NCBI GenBank assembly: GCA_022729635.1 | Contig: DZAU01000023.1 | Span: 21,494-27,725 of the forward strand | From: Flavobacterium psychrophilum | Lineage (GTDB): Bacteria; Bacteroidota; Bacteroidia; Flavobacteriales; Flavobacteriaceae | Length of the DNA stretch: 6,232 nucleotides | Direction of reading: 5' to 3' | Shown here: positions 1 to 5,652 of the stretch, piece by piece | How the letters are laid out: each line of letters starts with the position of its first letter | How positions within the stretch are numbered: position 1 is the first letter of the stretch | The notes under the pieces: model-generated | Seen by the model: the letters and a program-made list of their open reading frames with translations, nothing else | Databases searched by the model: none | What the model was told of the DNA's origin: nothing | Program-made: the position numbers and the translations under genes

Positions 1-633
1 TCCGATTTGCCAGAACCATCGCGTTTGGATCGAGTTGAAGAGCCGTTTATTAAAGCGACCATCATTACAAAATCTGATTTTGTGGGGAATGTAATGTCGT
101 TGTGTATCGAAAAACGTGGCTTGATTACGAACCAAACGTATCTTACAACCGAAAGAGTTGAATTGCATTTTGACATGCCGTTGGCCGAAATTGTTTTCGA
201 TTTTTATGACCGATTGAAAACAGTTTCTAAAGGATATGCTTCGTTCGATTATTCGCCAATTGGGATGCGAACTTCAAAATTGGTTAAATTAGATGTTTTG
301 CTAAATTCCCAATCAGTTGATGCGCTTTCGGCTTTAATTCACGAAAGCAATGCTTATGATATTGGTAAAAAAATGTGTGAAAAATTGCGACAATTAATTC
401 CGAGACAACAATTTGACATTCCGATTCAGGCGGCAATTGGCGCAAAAATCATTGCCCGAGAAACGATTAAAGCCTTGCGAAAAGATGTTACTGCCAAATG
501 TTATGGCGGCGATATTTCGCGTAAGCGTAAACTATTGGAAAAACAGAAAAAAGGTAAAAAGAGAATGCGTTTAGTAGGAAATGTTGAGATTCCTCAAGAA
601 GCATTTATGGCTGTTTTAAAGTTGAATGATTAA
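1..633 (+). CDS. lepA: Elongation factor 4 (LepA), 3' part of the gene; 5' end lies outside the window
   Basis: LepA/EF4 is a translational GTPase that binds the ribosome in the cytoplasm and is linked to back-translocation and to 30S subunit biogenesis. Only about 210 of the roughly 600 residues are present. The open frame is continuous from base 1 (Ser-Asp precede the first possible TTG start at base 7), so the gene is cut by the window edge rather than truncated. The G domain is outside. What remains is the EF-G-like domain V ([20 protein letters not shown], then CIEKRG and [15 protein letters not shown]) followed by the LepA-specific C-terminal domain, with the near-invariant stretches [47 protein letters not shown] and [10 protein letters not shown]. 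The basic [10 protein letters not shown] segment is the usual RNA-contacting tail. The match to E. coli LepA, from memory, is close throughout. The stop is TAA at 631-633, and a terminator follows about 40 bases later. The gene converges on pyk. Confidence 0.97.
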   Translation, partial: SDLPEPSRLDRVEEPFIKATIITKSDFVGNVMSLCIEKRGLITNQTYLTTERVELHFDMPLAEIVFDFYDRLKTVSKGYASFDYSPIGMRTSKLVKLDVLLNSQSVDALSALIHESNAYDIGKKMCEKLRQLIPRQQFDIPIQAAIGAKIIARETIKALRKDVTAKCYGGDISRKRKLLEKQKKGKKRMRLVGNVEIPQEAFMAVLKLND

Positions 634-673
634 AAAAATTTAGAGTAAATAAAAAAGAGCATAGAATAAAGAG

Positions 674-706
674 AAAAACCTGATGATGAAAATTATCAGG
701 TTTTTT
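674..706. terminator. Intrinsic terminator after lepA, probably bidirectional
   Basis: Arms AAAAACCTGAT (674-684) and ATCAGGTTTTT (695-705) are perfectly complementary. Inside them, GAT (685-687) and ATT (692-694) add three more pairs, one of them G-U, leaving a GAAA tetraloop of the GNRA class at 688-691. The + strand ends in six T (701-706), as expected for lepA, whose stop is 40 nt upstream. The reverse strand carries the same stem with a T run, so it can also stop transcripts coming out of pyk, 245 nt away on the other strand. Structure is seen directly; bidirectional use is inferred from the convergent arrangement. Confidence 0.9.
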
Positions 707-951
707 GGTTTAATACTATTTCACAAAAGCAGTTTAAAACTATTCGGTTTTAGTGCATTTCGATTTAGCTTCAAATATCTTTTACCACAAATTAATTTAT
801 TTCGTCTGTTCACACTCTAACTTAAAAATTAATTCCGAAAGTTTTCGAGATTTGAGATCTAAATTAATTTTTTTTAACCGTGAAGGCCGTTTATCTGCCT
901 ACAAAATTATGGACTTCAAATCCATAAAAACGGTTTATTTGGATGATTTTA
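707..951. other. Gene-free convergent spacer between lepA and pyk (no supported gene)
   Basis: From the lepA stop to the pyk stop is 318 nt, and 245 nt remain after the lepA terminator. I find no convincing coding region, RNA gene or promoter. The only open frame of note starts at a GTG (753) on the + strand and runs antisense into the pyk 3' end; it is rejected below. Structures present are a 7-bp hairpin TTATGGA / TCCATAA (907-913 and 921-927), which on the pyk strand is followed by TTTT and could be a weak pyk terminator, and three copies of the palindrome AATTAATT (790, 827, 862). If transcription of pyk continues to the 674-706 hairpin, this stretch is its 3' untranslated region. Confidence 0.5.
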
Positions 952-2382
952 CTACGAAATTTCAGAAACTCTCAAAGTATTTACCATTCCCTTATCTTTT
1001 AAAGGCATTGCGGCCAGATTGATTAGAAAATCTCCTTTGGTTACATATCCCTTGGCTTTTGCTATTCCATTTACATCAGCAATTGTTTCATCAGTACTTC
1101 CCATTTTATCATAAAAATAGGATTTTACACCCCACAATAAATTGAGTTGGGTAAGAATTCTTCTGTTTGAAGTAAACACAAGAATATGGGCAGATGGTCT
1201 CCAAGCAGAGATTTGGAAAGCGGTATAACCACTGTTCGTCAACGTACAAATGGCTTTTGCTTCGATAACATTTGCCATAAGAGCTGCATGATGACAAATA
1301 GTTTTTGTAATAAAACGATTTGTTCTTACTTGAGGAGTATTTTGAGGTACTTTAATAAGAGGAGAATCTTCAACCGCTTCAAGTATTTGGGTCATTTTTT
1401 CGATAACCTGTACAGGATAAAGACCAGTAGCCGTTTCTCCTGAAAGCATAACGGCATCAGCGCCATCCATAACGGAGTTTGCGACATCATTTACTTCGGC
1501 ACGTGTTGGTGTCAAACTGGAAATCATGGTTTCCATCATTTGAGTGGCAACAATAACCGGAATTCGGGCTGTTTTAGCTCTAAGAATTAATTCTTTTTGC
1601 ACAAGTGGAACCTCTTGTGCTGGAAGTTCTACTCCTAAATCACCACGAGCAACCATCAAACCATCACAATAAGCAACAATTTTATCGATATTCTCTAGTG
1701 CTTCTGGCATTTCTATTTTGGCAATAATAGGAATTTTATGTTCAGAGTGTTCTGCAATTAAGTCATGTAAGTCTTTAAGGTCTCTTGGTGTTTTTACAAA
1801 TGAAAGCGCTATCCAGTCAACATTTTGTTTAATGGCAAAAATAGCATCGGCAATATCTTTTTCGGTCAGAGCGGGTAAAGATATTTTAGTGTTAGGAAGA
1901 TTTACTCCTTTTTTAGATTTTAATTCCCCTCCTTGAATTACTCGGGCAATCACTTCGGTTTTTTTATCGGTTTCAACAATTTCAAAAATAAGTTTTCCGT
2001 CATCTAGCAAAATACGTTCTCCGGGATTTACATCGTTAGGAAAATTTTGGTATTTCATAAACACTTTTTGGGCATTTCCTGTGATGTTTTCGGCTGTTGT
2101 AAATGTAATTAAATCGCCGTCATTAACTATTACGCCATCTTCCATAACGCCAACACGAAGTTTTGGTCCTTGTAAATCTCCTAGAATTGCAGTGGTATAA
2201 CCAAACTCTTCGTTGAGTCCTCTAATAATTTCTATTTTTGTTTTTACATCATCATAATCAGCATGCGAAAAATTGATTCTAAACACGTTTACTCCTGCTT
2301 CTATCATGTCTTTTATGATTTCTCTCGTACTACATGCAGGTCCAAGTGTGGCTACAATTTTTGTTTTTTTGTTTGTTGACAT
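952..2382 (-). CDS. pyk: Pyruvate kinase
   Basis: Converts phosphoenolpyruvate and ADP to pyruvate and ATP, the last step of glycolysis, in the cytoplasm. The 476 residues match the usual bacterial length. The (beta/alpha)8 A domain begins at KIVATLGPACS (residues 8-18) and contains VFRINFSH (33-40, with the substrate-binding Arg35). The B-domain lid follows QGPKLRVG (about residues 71-165). The active site is IIAKIEMPEAL (219-229; Lys222 the catalytic lysine, Glu224 a metal ligand) and VARGDLGVE (244-252; Asp248 the second metal ligand). Then come VATQMMETM (278-286) and VMLSGETATG (311-320). The C-terminal domain (about 360-476) carries LTNSGYTA (381-388), at the place where type I enzymes bind the sugar-phosphate effector; I cannot tell from sequence which effector is used. 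The start ATG is 5 nt after the stop of the upstream gene, so the two are almost certainly co-transcribed. There is no Shine-Dalgarno sequence, only an A/T-rich leader. No frameshift or missing catalytic residue is seen. Confidence 0.98.
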   Translation of the reverse strand: MSTNKKTKIVATLGPACSTREIIKDMIEAGVNVFRINFSHADYDDVKTKIEIIRGLNEEFGYTTAILGDLQGPKLRVGVMEDGVIVNDGDLITFTTAENITGNAQKVFMKYQNFPNDVNPGERILLDDGKLIFEIVETDKKTEVIARVIQGGELKSKKGVNLPNTKISLPALTEKDIADAIFAIKQNVDWIALSFVKTPRDLKDLHDLIAEHSEHKIPIIAKIEMPEALENIDKIVAYCDGLMVARGDLGVELPAQEVPLVQKELILRAKTARIPVIVATQMMETMISSLTPTRAEVNDVANSVMDGADAVMLSGETATGLYPVQVIEKMTQILEAVEDSPLIKVPQNTPQVRTNRFITKTICHHAALMANVIEAKAICTLTNSGYTAFQISAWRPSAHILVFTSNRRILTQLNLLWGVKSYFYDKMGSTDETIADVNGIAKAKGYVTKGDFLINLAAMPLKDKGMVNTLRVSEIS

Positions 2383-2387
2383 TGATT

Positions 2388-2876
2388 TTAAAAAATTAAA
2401 TTATTTTTTGATTTTATTTTATGGGTTTCAACTGTATATGCCGTCGATACGCTTTCAATTGTGTTTATTATAAGTTGAATTTCTGTCACATTCGTTCTGT
2501 CTTCTAAGTTTTCTATTTTTAAAAAATAATCCACTTTTTTAAATTCAGGAAGCAGATAAACTTTTGTTGAAACTTCAATACTTATATTTGAAAACAGACT
2601 CTGGTTGTTGTCATTTTTTTGTTGAATGACTTCGTTTTTATTTTGAATTAAATTCCATGAAACGGCTTTTTCTTTATCATAATAATAAAATCTTGAGAAT
2701 TTTGTTTCTCCTTCTTTTATATTAATTTGAATTTCATCCTTGTTTTTGCTTAAATTTATTGGAAGTTTTTGGTTGATAAAATAGGCTAATCTAAAGTCTT
2801 CTAATGAAGTATGGATTGCTACAAGATGATAATCTATTTCGCCAAAGTCTTCAAAATCTAATTTATGAACAGCCAT
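2388..2876 (-). CDS. IPExxxVDY family protein, function unknown
   Basis: A 162-residue protein that I recognise as the IPExxxVDY family, a small protein found in Bacteroidota and named for a conserved motif. The motif here is LPEFKKVDY (residues 109-117), with Leu in place of the first Ile. Other family hallmarks are the N-terminus MAVHKLDFEDF, the segment AIHTSLEDFRLAYFINQ (20-36) and the C-terminal end KSKNNLIF (155-162). There is no signal peptide, membrane segment, metal-binding cluster or nucleotide-binding loop, so it is probably a soluble cytoplasmic protein. It is rich in Lys, Asn, Ile and Glu. It lies 112 nt after rnc and 5 nt before pyk on the same strand. That position suggests shared transcription and perhaps a housekeeping role, but the neighbours differ in function and do not identify a pathway. 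I know of no assigned biochemical function and propose none. Family identification rests on memory of the motif pattern, not on a search. Confidence 0.88.
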   Translation of the reverse strand: MAVHKLDFEDFGEIDYHLVAIHTSLEDFRLAYFINQKLPINLSKNKDEIQINIKEGETKFSRFYYYDKEKAVSWNLIQNKNEVIQQKNDNNQSLFSNISIEVSTKVYLLPEFKKVDYFLKIENLEDRTNVTEIQLIINTIESVSTAYTVETHKIKSKNNLIF

Positions 2877-2988
2877 TTTATAAAAAAATAAGGTGTAAAT
2901 ATAGTATTTCTATTGAAGCATTGTCCTTAGGCTAGTGATGTTTTTTCTATTTTAAAAACGAAAACGATATAGTTTAGAGAAATTTCGG

Positions 2989-3729
2989 CTATTTATTATC
3001 GATTTTTTTTTGAAAGGCAAAATAAGCTCGTTGGGAGGCTTTTTCCTCGGCTTTCTTTTTAGAGGTTGCTCGGGCTTTTGCAATTATTTTATCGTCAATA
3101 CTTAATTTCACTCCAAAGAATCTTTGCCCGTCAATGCCGTTATCCTCAAAAATATCAAAGTAAAATTGTTTCTTTTCTTTTTGGCACCATTCTATCAGGA
3201 GGCTTTTGTAACTAATTACTTTTCCTTCGAGTCTGGCAATATCAACATAAGGGATAATGACTCTTTTTTGAATAAATTTCTCGCAATAATCATAGCCTCG
3301 GTCAAGATAAATTGCCCCAACCAAAGATTCAAAAATATTGCCGTGAATGTTTTCGCCAAAATGCTGTACAGGAACTTTGCTTTCTATGAATCGCACCAGA
3401 TTTAAATCCTTTCCCAGTTCGTTTAAATGTTCTCTACTTACAATTTTTGAACGCATTTTTGTCAAATAACCTTCGTCTCCGGAGGGAACTTTACTAAATA
3501 AATGTGCTGCAATCACTGAACTTAACATTGCATCTCCAAGGAATTCCAATCGTTCATAATTAATTGGGTTTCCATTTTCGTCCTGTTTATTTGAAGACCG
3601 ATGCGTGAACGCTTTTTTAAAATAATCCAGATTAATAGGAACAAATCCTAGAATTTCGCTAATAGCATCAAAAAAAATCCCGTCTTCAAGAGAACGGGAT
3701 TTTGAAAATATTTTTCTGATTAGATTCAT
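2989..3729 (-). CDS. rnc: Ribonuclease III
   Basis: Double-strand-specific endoribonuclease that acts as a dimer in rRNA maturation and in turnover of structured mRNAs. It has 246 residues, about 20 more than E. coli Rnc, mainly an N-terminal extension (residues 1-22). The nuclease domain spans about 23-165, with HRS at 43-45 and the signature ERLEFLGDAMLS at 59-70, giving Glu59, Glu62 and Asp66 of the acidic site. The second acidic pair is in GNIFESLVGAIYLD (130-143), where Glu134 is kept but the residue matching E. coli Asp114 is Asn131. The double-stranded-RNA-binding domain is at about 171-242 (YKSLLIEWCQ, then ATSKKKAEEKASQRA with the RNA-contacting KKKAE). The start ATG lies 8 nt after the fabF stop, consistent with co-transcription, as in many flavobacteria. 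Codons 9-20 also form a terminator-like hairpin, listed separately. A start further inside the gene would remove that hairpin from the leader only partly and is not needed, because MNLIRKIF is a plausible N-terminus. Confidence 0.97.
   Translation of the reverse strand: MNLIRKIFSKSRSLEDGIFFDAISEILGFVPINLDYFKKAFTHRSSNKQDENGNPINYERLEFLGDAMLSSVIAAHLFSKVPSGDEGYLTKMRSKIVSREHLNELGKDLNLVRFIESKVPVQHFGENIHGNIFESLVGAIYLDRGYDYCEKFIQKRVIIPYVDIARLEGKVISYKSLLIEWCQKEKKQFYFDIFEDNGIDGQRFFGVKLSIDDKIIAKARATSKKKAEEKASQRAYFAFQKKIDNK
3671..3703 (-). terminator. Terminator-like hairpin plus T run inside the 5' end of rnc
   Basis: On the minus (coding) strand the arms AAAATCCCGT and ACGGGATTTT (genomic 3694-3703 and 3674-3683) pair perfectly over 10 bp around a 10-nt loop. 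They are followed without a gap by T residues down to 3671, giving a run of seven T counting those in the stem. This has the form of an intrinsic terminator or attenuator, only 26 nt inside rnc and about 34 nt after the fabF stop. Translating ribosomes would cover it, so it may end transcripts only when rnc is poorly translated. A double-stranded stem here could also be a processing site for RNase III itself, as known for E. coli rnc, whose leader is cleaved. Structure seen; function inferred. Confidence 0.5.
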
Positions 3730-3737
3730 TTTTTATA

Positions 3738-4991
3738 TTATAAATCCAATTTTTTTACCAATACGCAAGCATTGTGACCACCAAAACCGAAAGTGTTGCT
3801 CATTAGCACTTTCACATCTCTTTTTTGAGCAACATTAAAAGTGAAATTTAATTTAGAATCAATGTTTTCATCATCGGTAAAATGATTGATTGTAGGGGGA
3901 ATAATTCCGTGTTTTATCGAAAGTATTGATGAAATGGTTTCTACTGCGCCAGCTGCTCCGAGTAAATGGCCTGTCATCGATTTTGTAGAATTCAAATTCA
4001 TGTTATAGGCATGTTCACCAAAAACATGTAAAATAGCTTTAGATTCGGCAATATCACCAAGCGGAGTTGCAGTTCCGTGCATATTCACGCCGTCAACATC
4101 TGTAGGGTTTAATCCTGCGTCTCTCAAACAGTTTAACATTACATTTTTTGCTCCCAATCCTTCTGGATGAGGTGCTGTAATATGATGAGCATCTGCCGAC
4201 ATTCCGCCACCGCCAATTTCGCAGTAAATTCGTGCACCACGCGCTTTGGCATGTTCATATTCTTCAAGAATCAAAGCACCTGCGCCTTCGCCTAATACAA
4301 AACCGTCGCGATCTTTGTCCATTGGCCTGGAAGCTGTTTTTGGATCGTCATTTCTTGTTGAAAGTGCATGCATGGCATTAAATCCGCCCATTCCGGCTAT
4401 GGTTACTGCAGCTTCTGAACCACCAGTTACCATCGCATCGGCATGACCCAATCGAATATAATTGAAAGCATCAATAATAGCATTTGTTGAGGAAGCACAT
4501 GCTGAAACTGTTGTAAAATTTGGCCCTCTAAAACCATATTTTATAGAGATATGACCGCCAGCAATATCGGCAATCATTTTAGGTATAAAGAAAGGATTAA
4601 ATCGAGGTGTTCCGTCTCCTTTGGCAAAATCAAGCATTTCATTTTGAAAAGTTTCTAAGCCTCCAATTCCCGAACCCCAGATAACTCCAACTCTATCTTT
4701 ATCTAATTTTTCTAAATCGAAACCAGCATCATTTACAGCTTCTTCTGATGTAACTATTGCATATTGTGCATATCGATCCATTTTTCGAGCTTCTTTTCTG
4801 TCTATGAAGTCTTCAACATTGAAGTTTTTCACTTCGCAAGCAAACTGTGTTTTATGCTTTGAAGCATCATAATGAGTTATGGTTGCCGCTCCACTAACGC
4901 CATTAATAAGACCACTCCAATACTCTTGAATATTATTTCCTATAGGAGTAAGCGCACCTAAGCCTGTTACAACAACTCGTCTTAATACCAT
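3738..4991 (-). CDS. fabF: Beta-ketoacyl-[acyl carrier protein] synthase II
   Basis: Condenses malonyl-ACP with acyl-ACP in the elongation cycle of type II fatty acid synthesis (cytoplasm). Its 417 residues are the normal FabF length. The thiolase fold begins with RRVVVTGLGALTPIG (residues 4-18). The active-site nucleophile is Cys165 in TVSACASSTNA (161-171). The two catalytic histidines are His305 in NMHGTATPLGD (303-313) and His342 in KSMTGHLLGAAGAVE (337-351), with Lys337 the supporting lysine. The gating loop is SNTFGFGGHN (398-407) with Phe401. The Cys-His-His triad excludes the FabH type (Cys-His-Asn), and the high match to the FabF pattern makes FabB less likely. Start MVLRRVVVTG fits the family exactly. 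acpP, which encodes the substrate carrier, is the next gene upstream on the same strand, but 248 nt of structured spacer lie between them, so fabF may be transcribed partly from its own signal. rnc follows after 8 nt. Confidence 0.98.
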   Translation of the reverse strand: MVLRRVVVTGLGALTPIGNNIQEYWSGLINGVSGAATITHYDASKHKTQFACEVKNFNVEDFIDRKEARKMDRYAQYAIVTSEEAVNDAGFDLEKLDKDRVGVIWGSGIGGLETFQNEMLDFAKGDGTPRFNPFFIPKMIADIAGGHISIKYGFRGPNFTTVSACASSTNAIIDAFNYIRLGHADAMVTGGSEAAVTIAGMGGFNAMHALSTRNDDPKTASRPMDKDRDGFVLGEGAGALILEEYEHAKARGARIYCEIGGGGMSADAHHITAPHPEGLGAKNVMLNCLRDAGLNPTDVDGVNMHGTATPLGDIAESKAILHVFGEHAYNMNLNSTKSMTGHLLGAAGAVETISSILSIKHGIIPPTINHFTDDENIDSKLNFTFNVAQKRDVKVLMSNTFGFGGHNACVLVKKLDL

Positions 4992-5025
4992 AATTTAGTA
5001 TATATTTTATTGTTTTTAAACAAAT

Positions 5026-5076
5026 AAAACCCACGCTTTCTATCTGTAATAATACTACAAAAGAGCCATGGGTATT
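5026..5076 (-). promoter_or_regulatory. Imperfect hairpin with T-rich tail in the fabF leader
   Basis: On the minus strand AATACCCA (5076-5069) faces TGGGTTTT (5033-5026), giving seven pairs with one mismatch. The stem continues inward with about six more pairs (ATGGCTCTTT side against AGAAAGCG side), interrupted by one bulged G and one mismatch, around a loop of roughly 17 nt. TTTATTTG follows. It sits about 35 nt upstream of the fabF ATG and could be a terminator, an attenuator or a stabilising 5' end. It does not match any riboswitch class I know. Pairing is seen directly; its role is inference. Confidence 0.4.
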
Positions 5077-5095
5077 AGATTTTAAATATTTTTTT

Positions 5096-5110
5096 GATTG
5101 AATTTCAATC
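5096..5110. promoter_or_regulatory. 15-nt perfect palindrome between acpP and fabF, candidate operator
   Basis: GATTGAA (5096-5102) and TTCAATC (5104-5110) are exact reverse complements around a single central base. The site lies just beyond the acpP terminator and about 105 nt upstream of the fabF start, where a fabF promoter would be expected. Such a symmetric site could bind a dimeric regulator. No consensus TAnnTTTG promoter is visible next to it, and I cannot link it to a known regulator. Confidence 0.3.
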
Positions 5111-5123
5111 TGAGATTTAGTTT

Positions 5124-5231
5124 AAAAAAATAATAACACCCGTTTTTTAATAAATTCCAATTTTCAAAAAACAAATTCCAATTTTTTAGAATTTGGAATT
5201 TCCAAATTTGAGATTTTAAAGAGCGGGTGTT
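5124..5231 (-). terminator. acpP terminator with a long repeat-filled loop
   Basis: Reading on the minus strand, AACACCCG (5231-5224), starting 9 nt after the acpP stop codon, is exactly complementary to CGGGTGTT (5142-5135). The second arm is followed by ATTA and seven T (5130-5124), the layout of an intrinsic terminator. The arms are unusually far apart: 81 nt, filled by AAATTCCAA-type inverted repeats that can fold on themselves and bring the GC-rich arms together. The base stem and T run are seen directly; termination here would make a short, abundant acpP mRNA with less read-through to fabF. Confidence 0.6.
5152..5208. repeat. AAATTCCAA direct and inverted repeat cluster in the acpP-fabF spacer
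   Basis: The 13-mer AAATTCCAATTTT occurs twice in direct orientation, at 5152-5164 and 5173-5185 (period 21). Its core is inverted as TTGGAATTT at 5193-5201. A second, overlapping hairpin is AATTTGGA (5190-5197) with TCCAAATT (5201-5208) around a 3-nt loop. Several alternative foldings are therefore possible. I recall similar AAATTCCAA/TTGGAATTT motifs between genes in Flavobacterium genomes, which would make this a dispersed intergenic repeat; that is memory, not a search. Confidence 0.65.
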
Positions 5232-5239
5232 TCAGTGTA

Positions 5240-5476
5240 TTATTTTTTGGCTTCTTCGATATAAGAAATCGCTTGACCTACAGTAGCAATGTTTTCTGCT
5301 TGATCGTCTGGAATTTGGATATCAAATTCTTTTTCGAATTCCATAATAAGCTCTACAGTGTCTAACGAATCAGCTCCTAAATCATTAGTGAAGCTTGCTT
5401 CTGTTACAACTTCGTTTTCGTCAACACCTAATTTGTCTACGATAATCGCTTTTACTCTTGATGCAATGTCTGACAT
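5240..5476 (-). CDS. acpP: Acyl carrier protein
   Basis: Small acidic protein that carries growing acyl chains as thioesters on a 4'-phosphopantetheine arm, the substrate carrier for FabF and the other fatty acid synthesis enzymes. It has 78 residues, the standard length. Ser37 in [11 protein letters not shown] (33-43) is the attachment site in the classic DSL motif. The following recognition helix ([16 protein letters not shown]) holds the acidic residues that dock partner enzymes, and the last helix is [13 protein letters not shown]. The start [12 protein letters not shown] fits the family; the A/T-rich leader has no Shine-Dalgarno sequence. It is the first gene of the minus-strand block, has a good Bacteroidota-type promoter 31 nt upstream, and is followed by its own terminator, consistent with high expression. 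purN is transcribed divergently from the other side of a 176-nt spacer. Confidence 0.98.
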   Translation of the reverse strand: MSDIASRVKAIIVDKLGVDENEVVTEASFTNDLGADSLDTVELIMEFEKEFDIQIPDDQAENIATVGQAISYIEEAKK

Positions 5477-5506
5477 AATCTTTAATTTTAAAATTTAATT
5501 TGTTGG

Positions 5507-5535
5507 CAAAAATAAAAAACTTTATTTTAAAACAA
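5507..5535 (-). promoter_or_regulatory. acpP promoter, Bacteroidota sigma-A type
   Basis: On the minus strand TATTTTTG (5514-5507) matches the Bacteroidota -7 consensus TAnnTTTG at every fixed position. TTG (5535-5533) lies upstream with an 18-nt spacer, close to the usual 19 or so for the -33 element. Transcription would begin near 5500-5503, giving a leader of about 25 nt before the acpP ATG. No other site in this spacer fits as well. Confidence 0.65.
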
Positions 5536-5537
5536 CT

Positions 5538-5565
5538 ATTTAGTTAATAAATGTGACGACTAAAT
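5538..5565. promoter_or_regulatory. Inverted repeat upstream of the acpP -33 element, candidate regulator site
   Basis: ATTTAGT (5538-5544) and ACTAAAT (5559-5565) are exact reverse complements separated by 14 nt, with centres 21 nt apart, about two helical turns. The nearer arm is 2 nt upstream of the acpP -33 TTG. That geometry suits a dimeric regulator contacting one DNA face next to the polymerase, and could affect divergent purN as well. In AT-rich DNA a 7-bp match can arise by chance. Confidence 0.25.
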
Positions 5566-5652
5566 TATAAAATTTATTTCATAAAGACCTTATAAAGTTA
5601 TTTTTTCTCCCTTTTTATTCCTTTTTTTGTACACTATAAAAGTGATTTATAA

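Noticed and set aside
907..927. Stem-loop with a 7-nt loop CTTCAAA (anticodon-like UCA) that resembles the anticodon arm of selenocysteine tRNA
   Set aside because: No D arm, T arm (GGTTCGAATCC-like), acceptor stem or long variable arm can be fitted around it, and no selenocysteine genes are in view. It is more simply a chance or weak terminator hairpin.
753..1022. 89-codon open frame on the + strand starting at GTG, with plausible-looking codon use in its first two thirds
   Set aside because: It starts at GTG with no leader signal, matches no family I recognise, and its last 71 nt are antisense to the conserved pyk 3' end. It could be a decayed gene remnant, but the sequence does not show it.
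1109..1443. Open frames overlapping pyk in other frames on both strands; similar ones overlap rnc, fabF and purN
   Set aside because: All lie entirely within strongly conserved genes in another frame or strand, and their translations show no family motifs.
2877..2988. Possible promoter for the IPExxxVDY-pyk pair: TATATTTA on the minus strand at about 2898-2905
   Set aside because: It misses the final G of TAnnTTTG and has no TTG at a suitable distance. The pair may be read through from rnc; the sequence does not decide.
5566..5652. A purN promoter or purine-responsive riboswitch or operator
   Set aside because: No TTG/TAnnTTTG pair at proper spacing and no recognisable riboswitch fold. Only A/T-rich DNA and a pyrimidine-rich tract (5601-5628) are seen.
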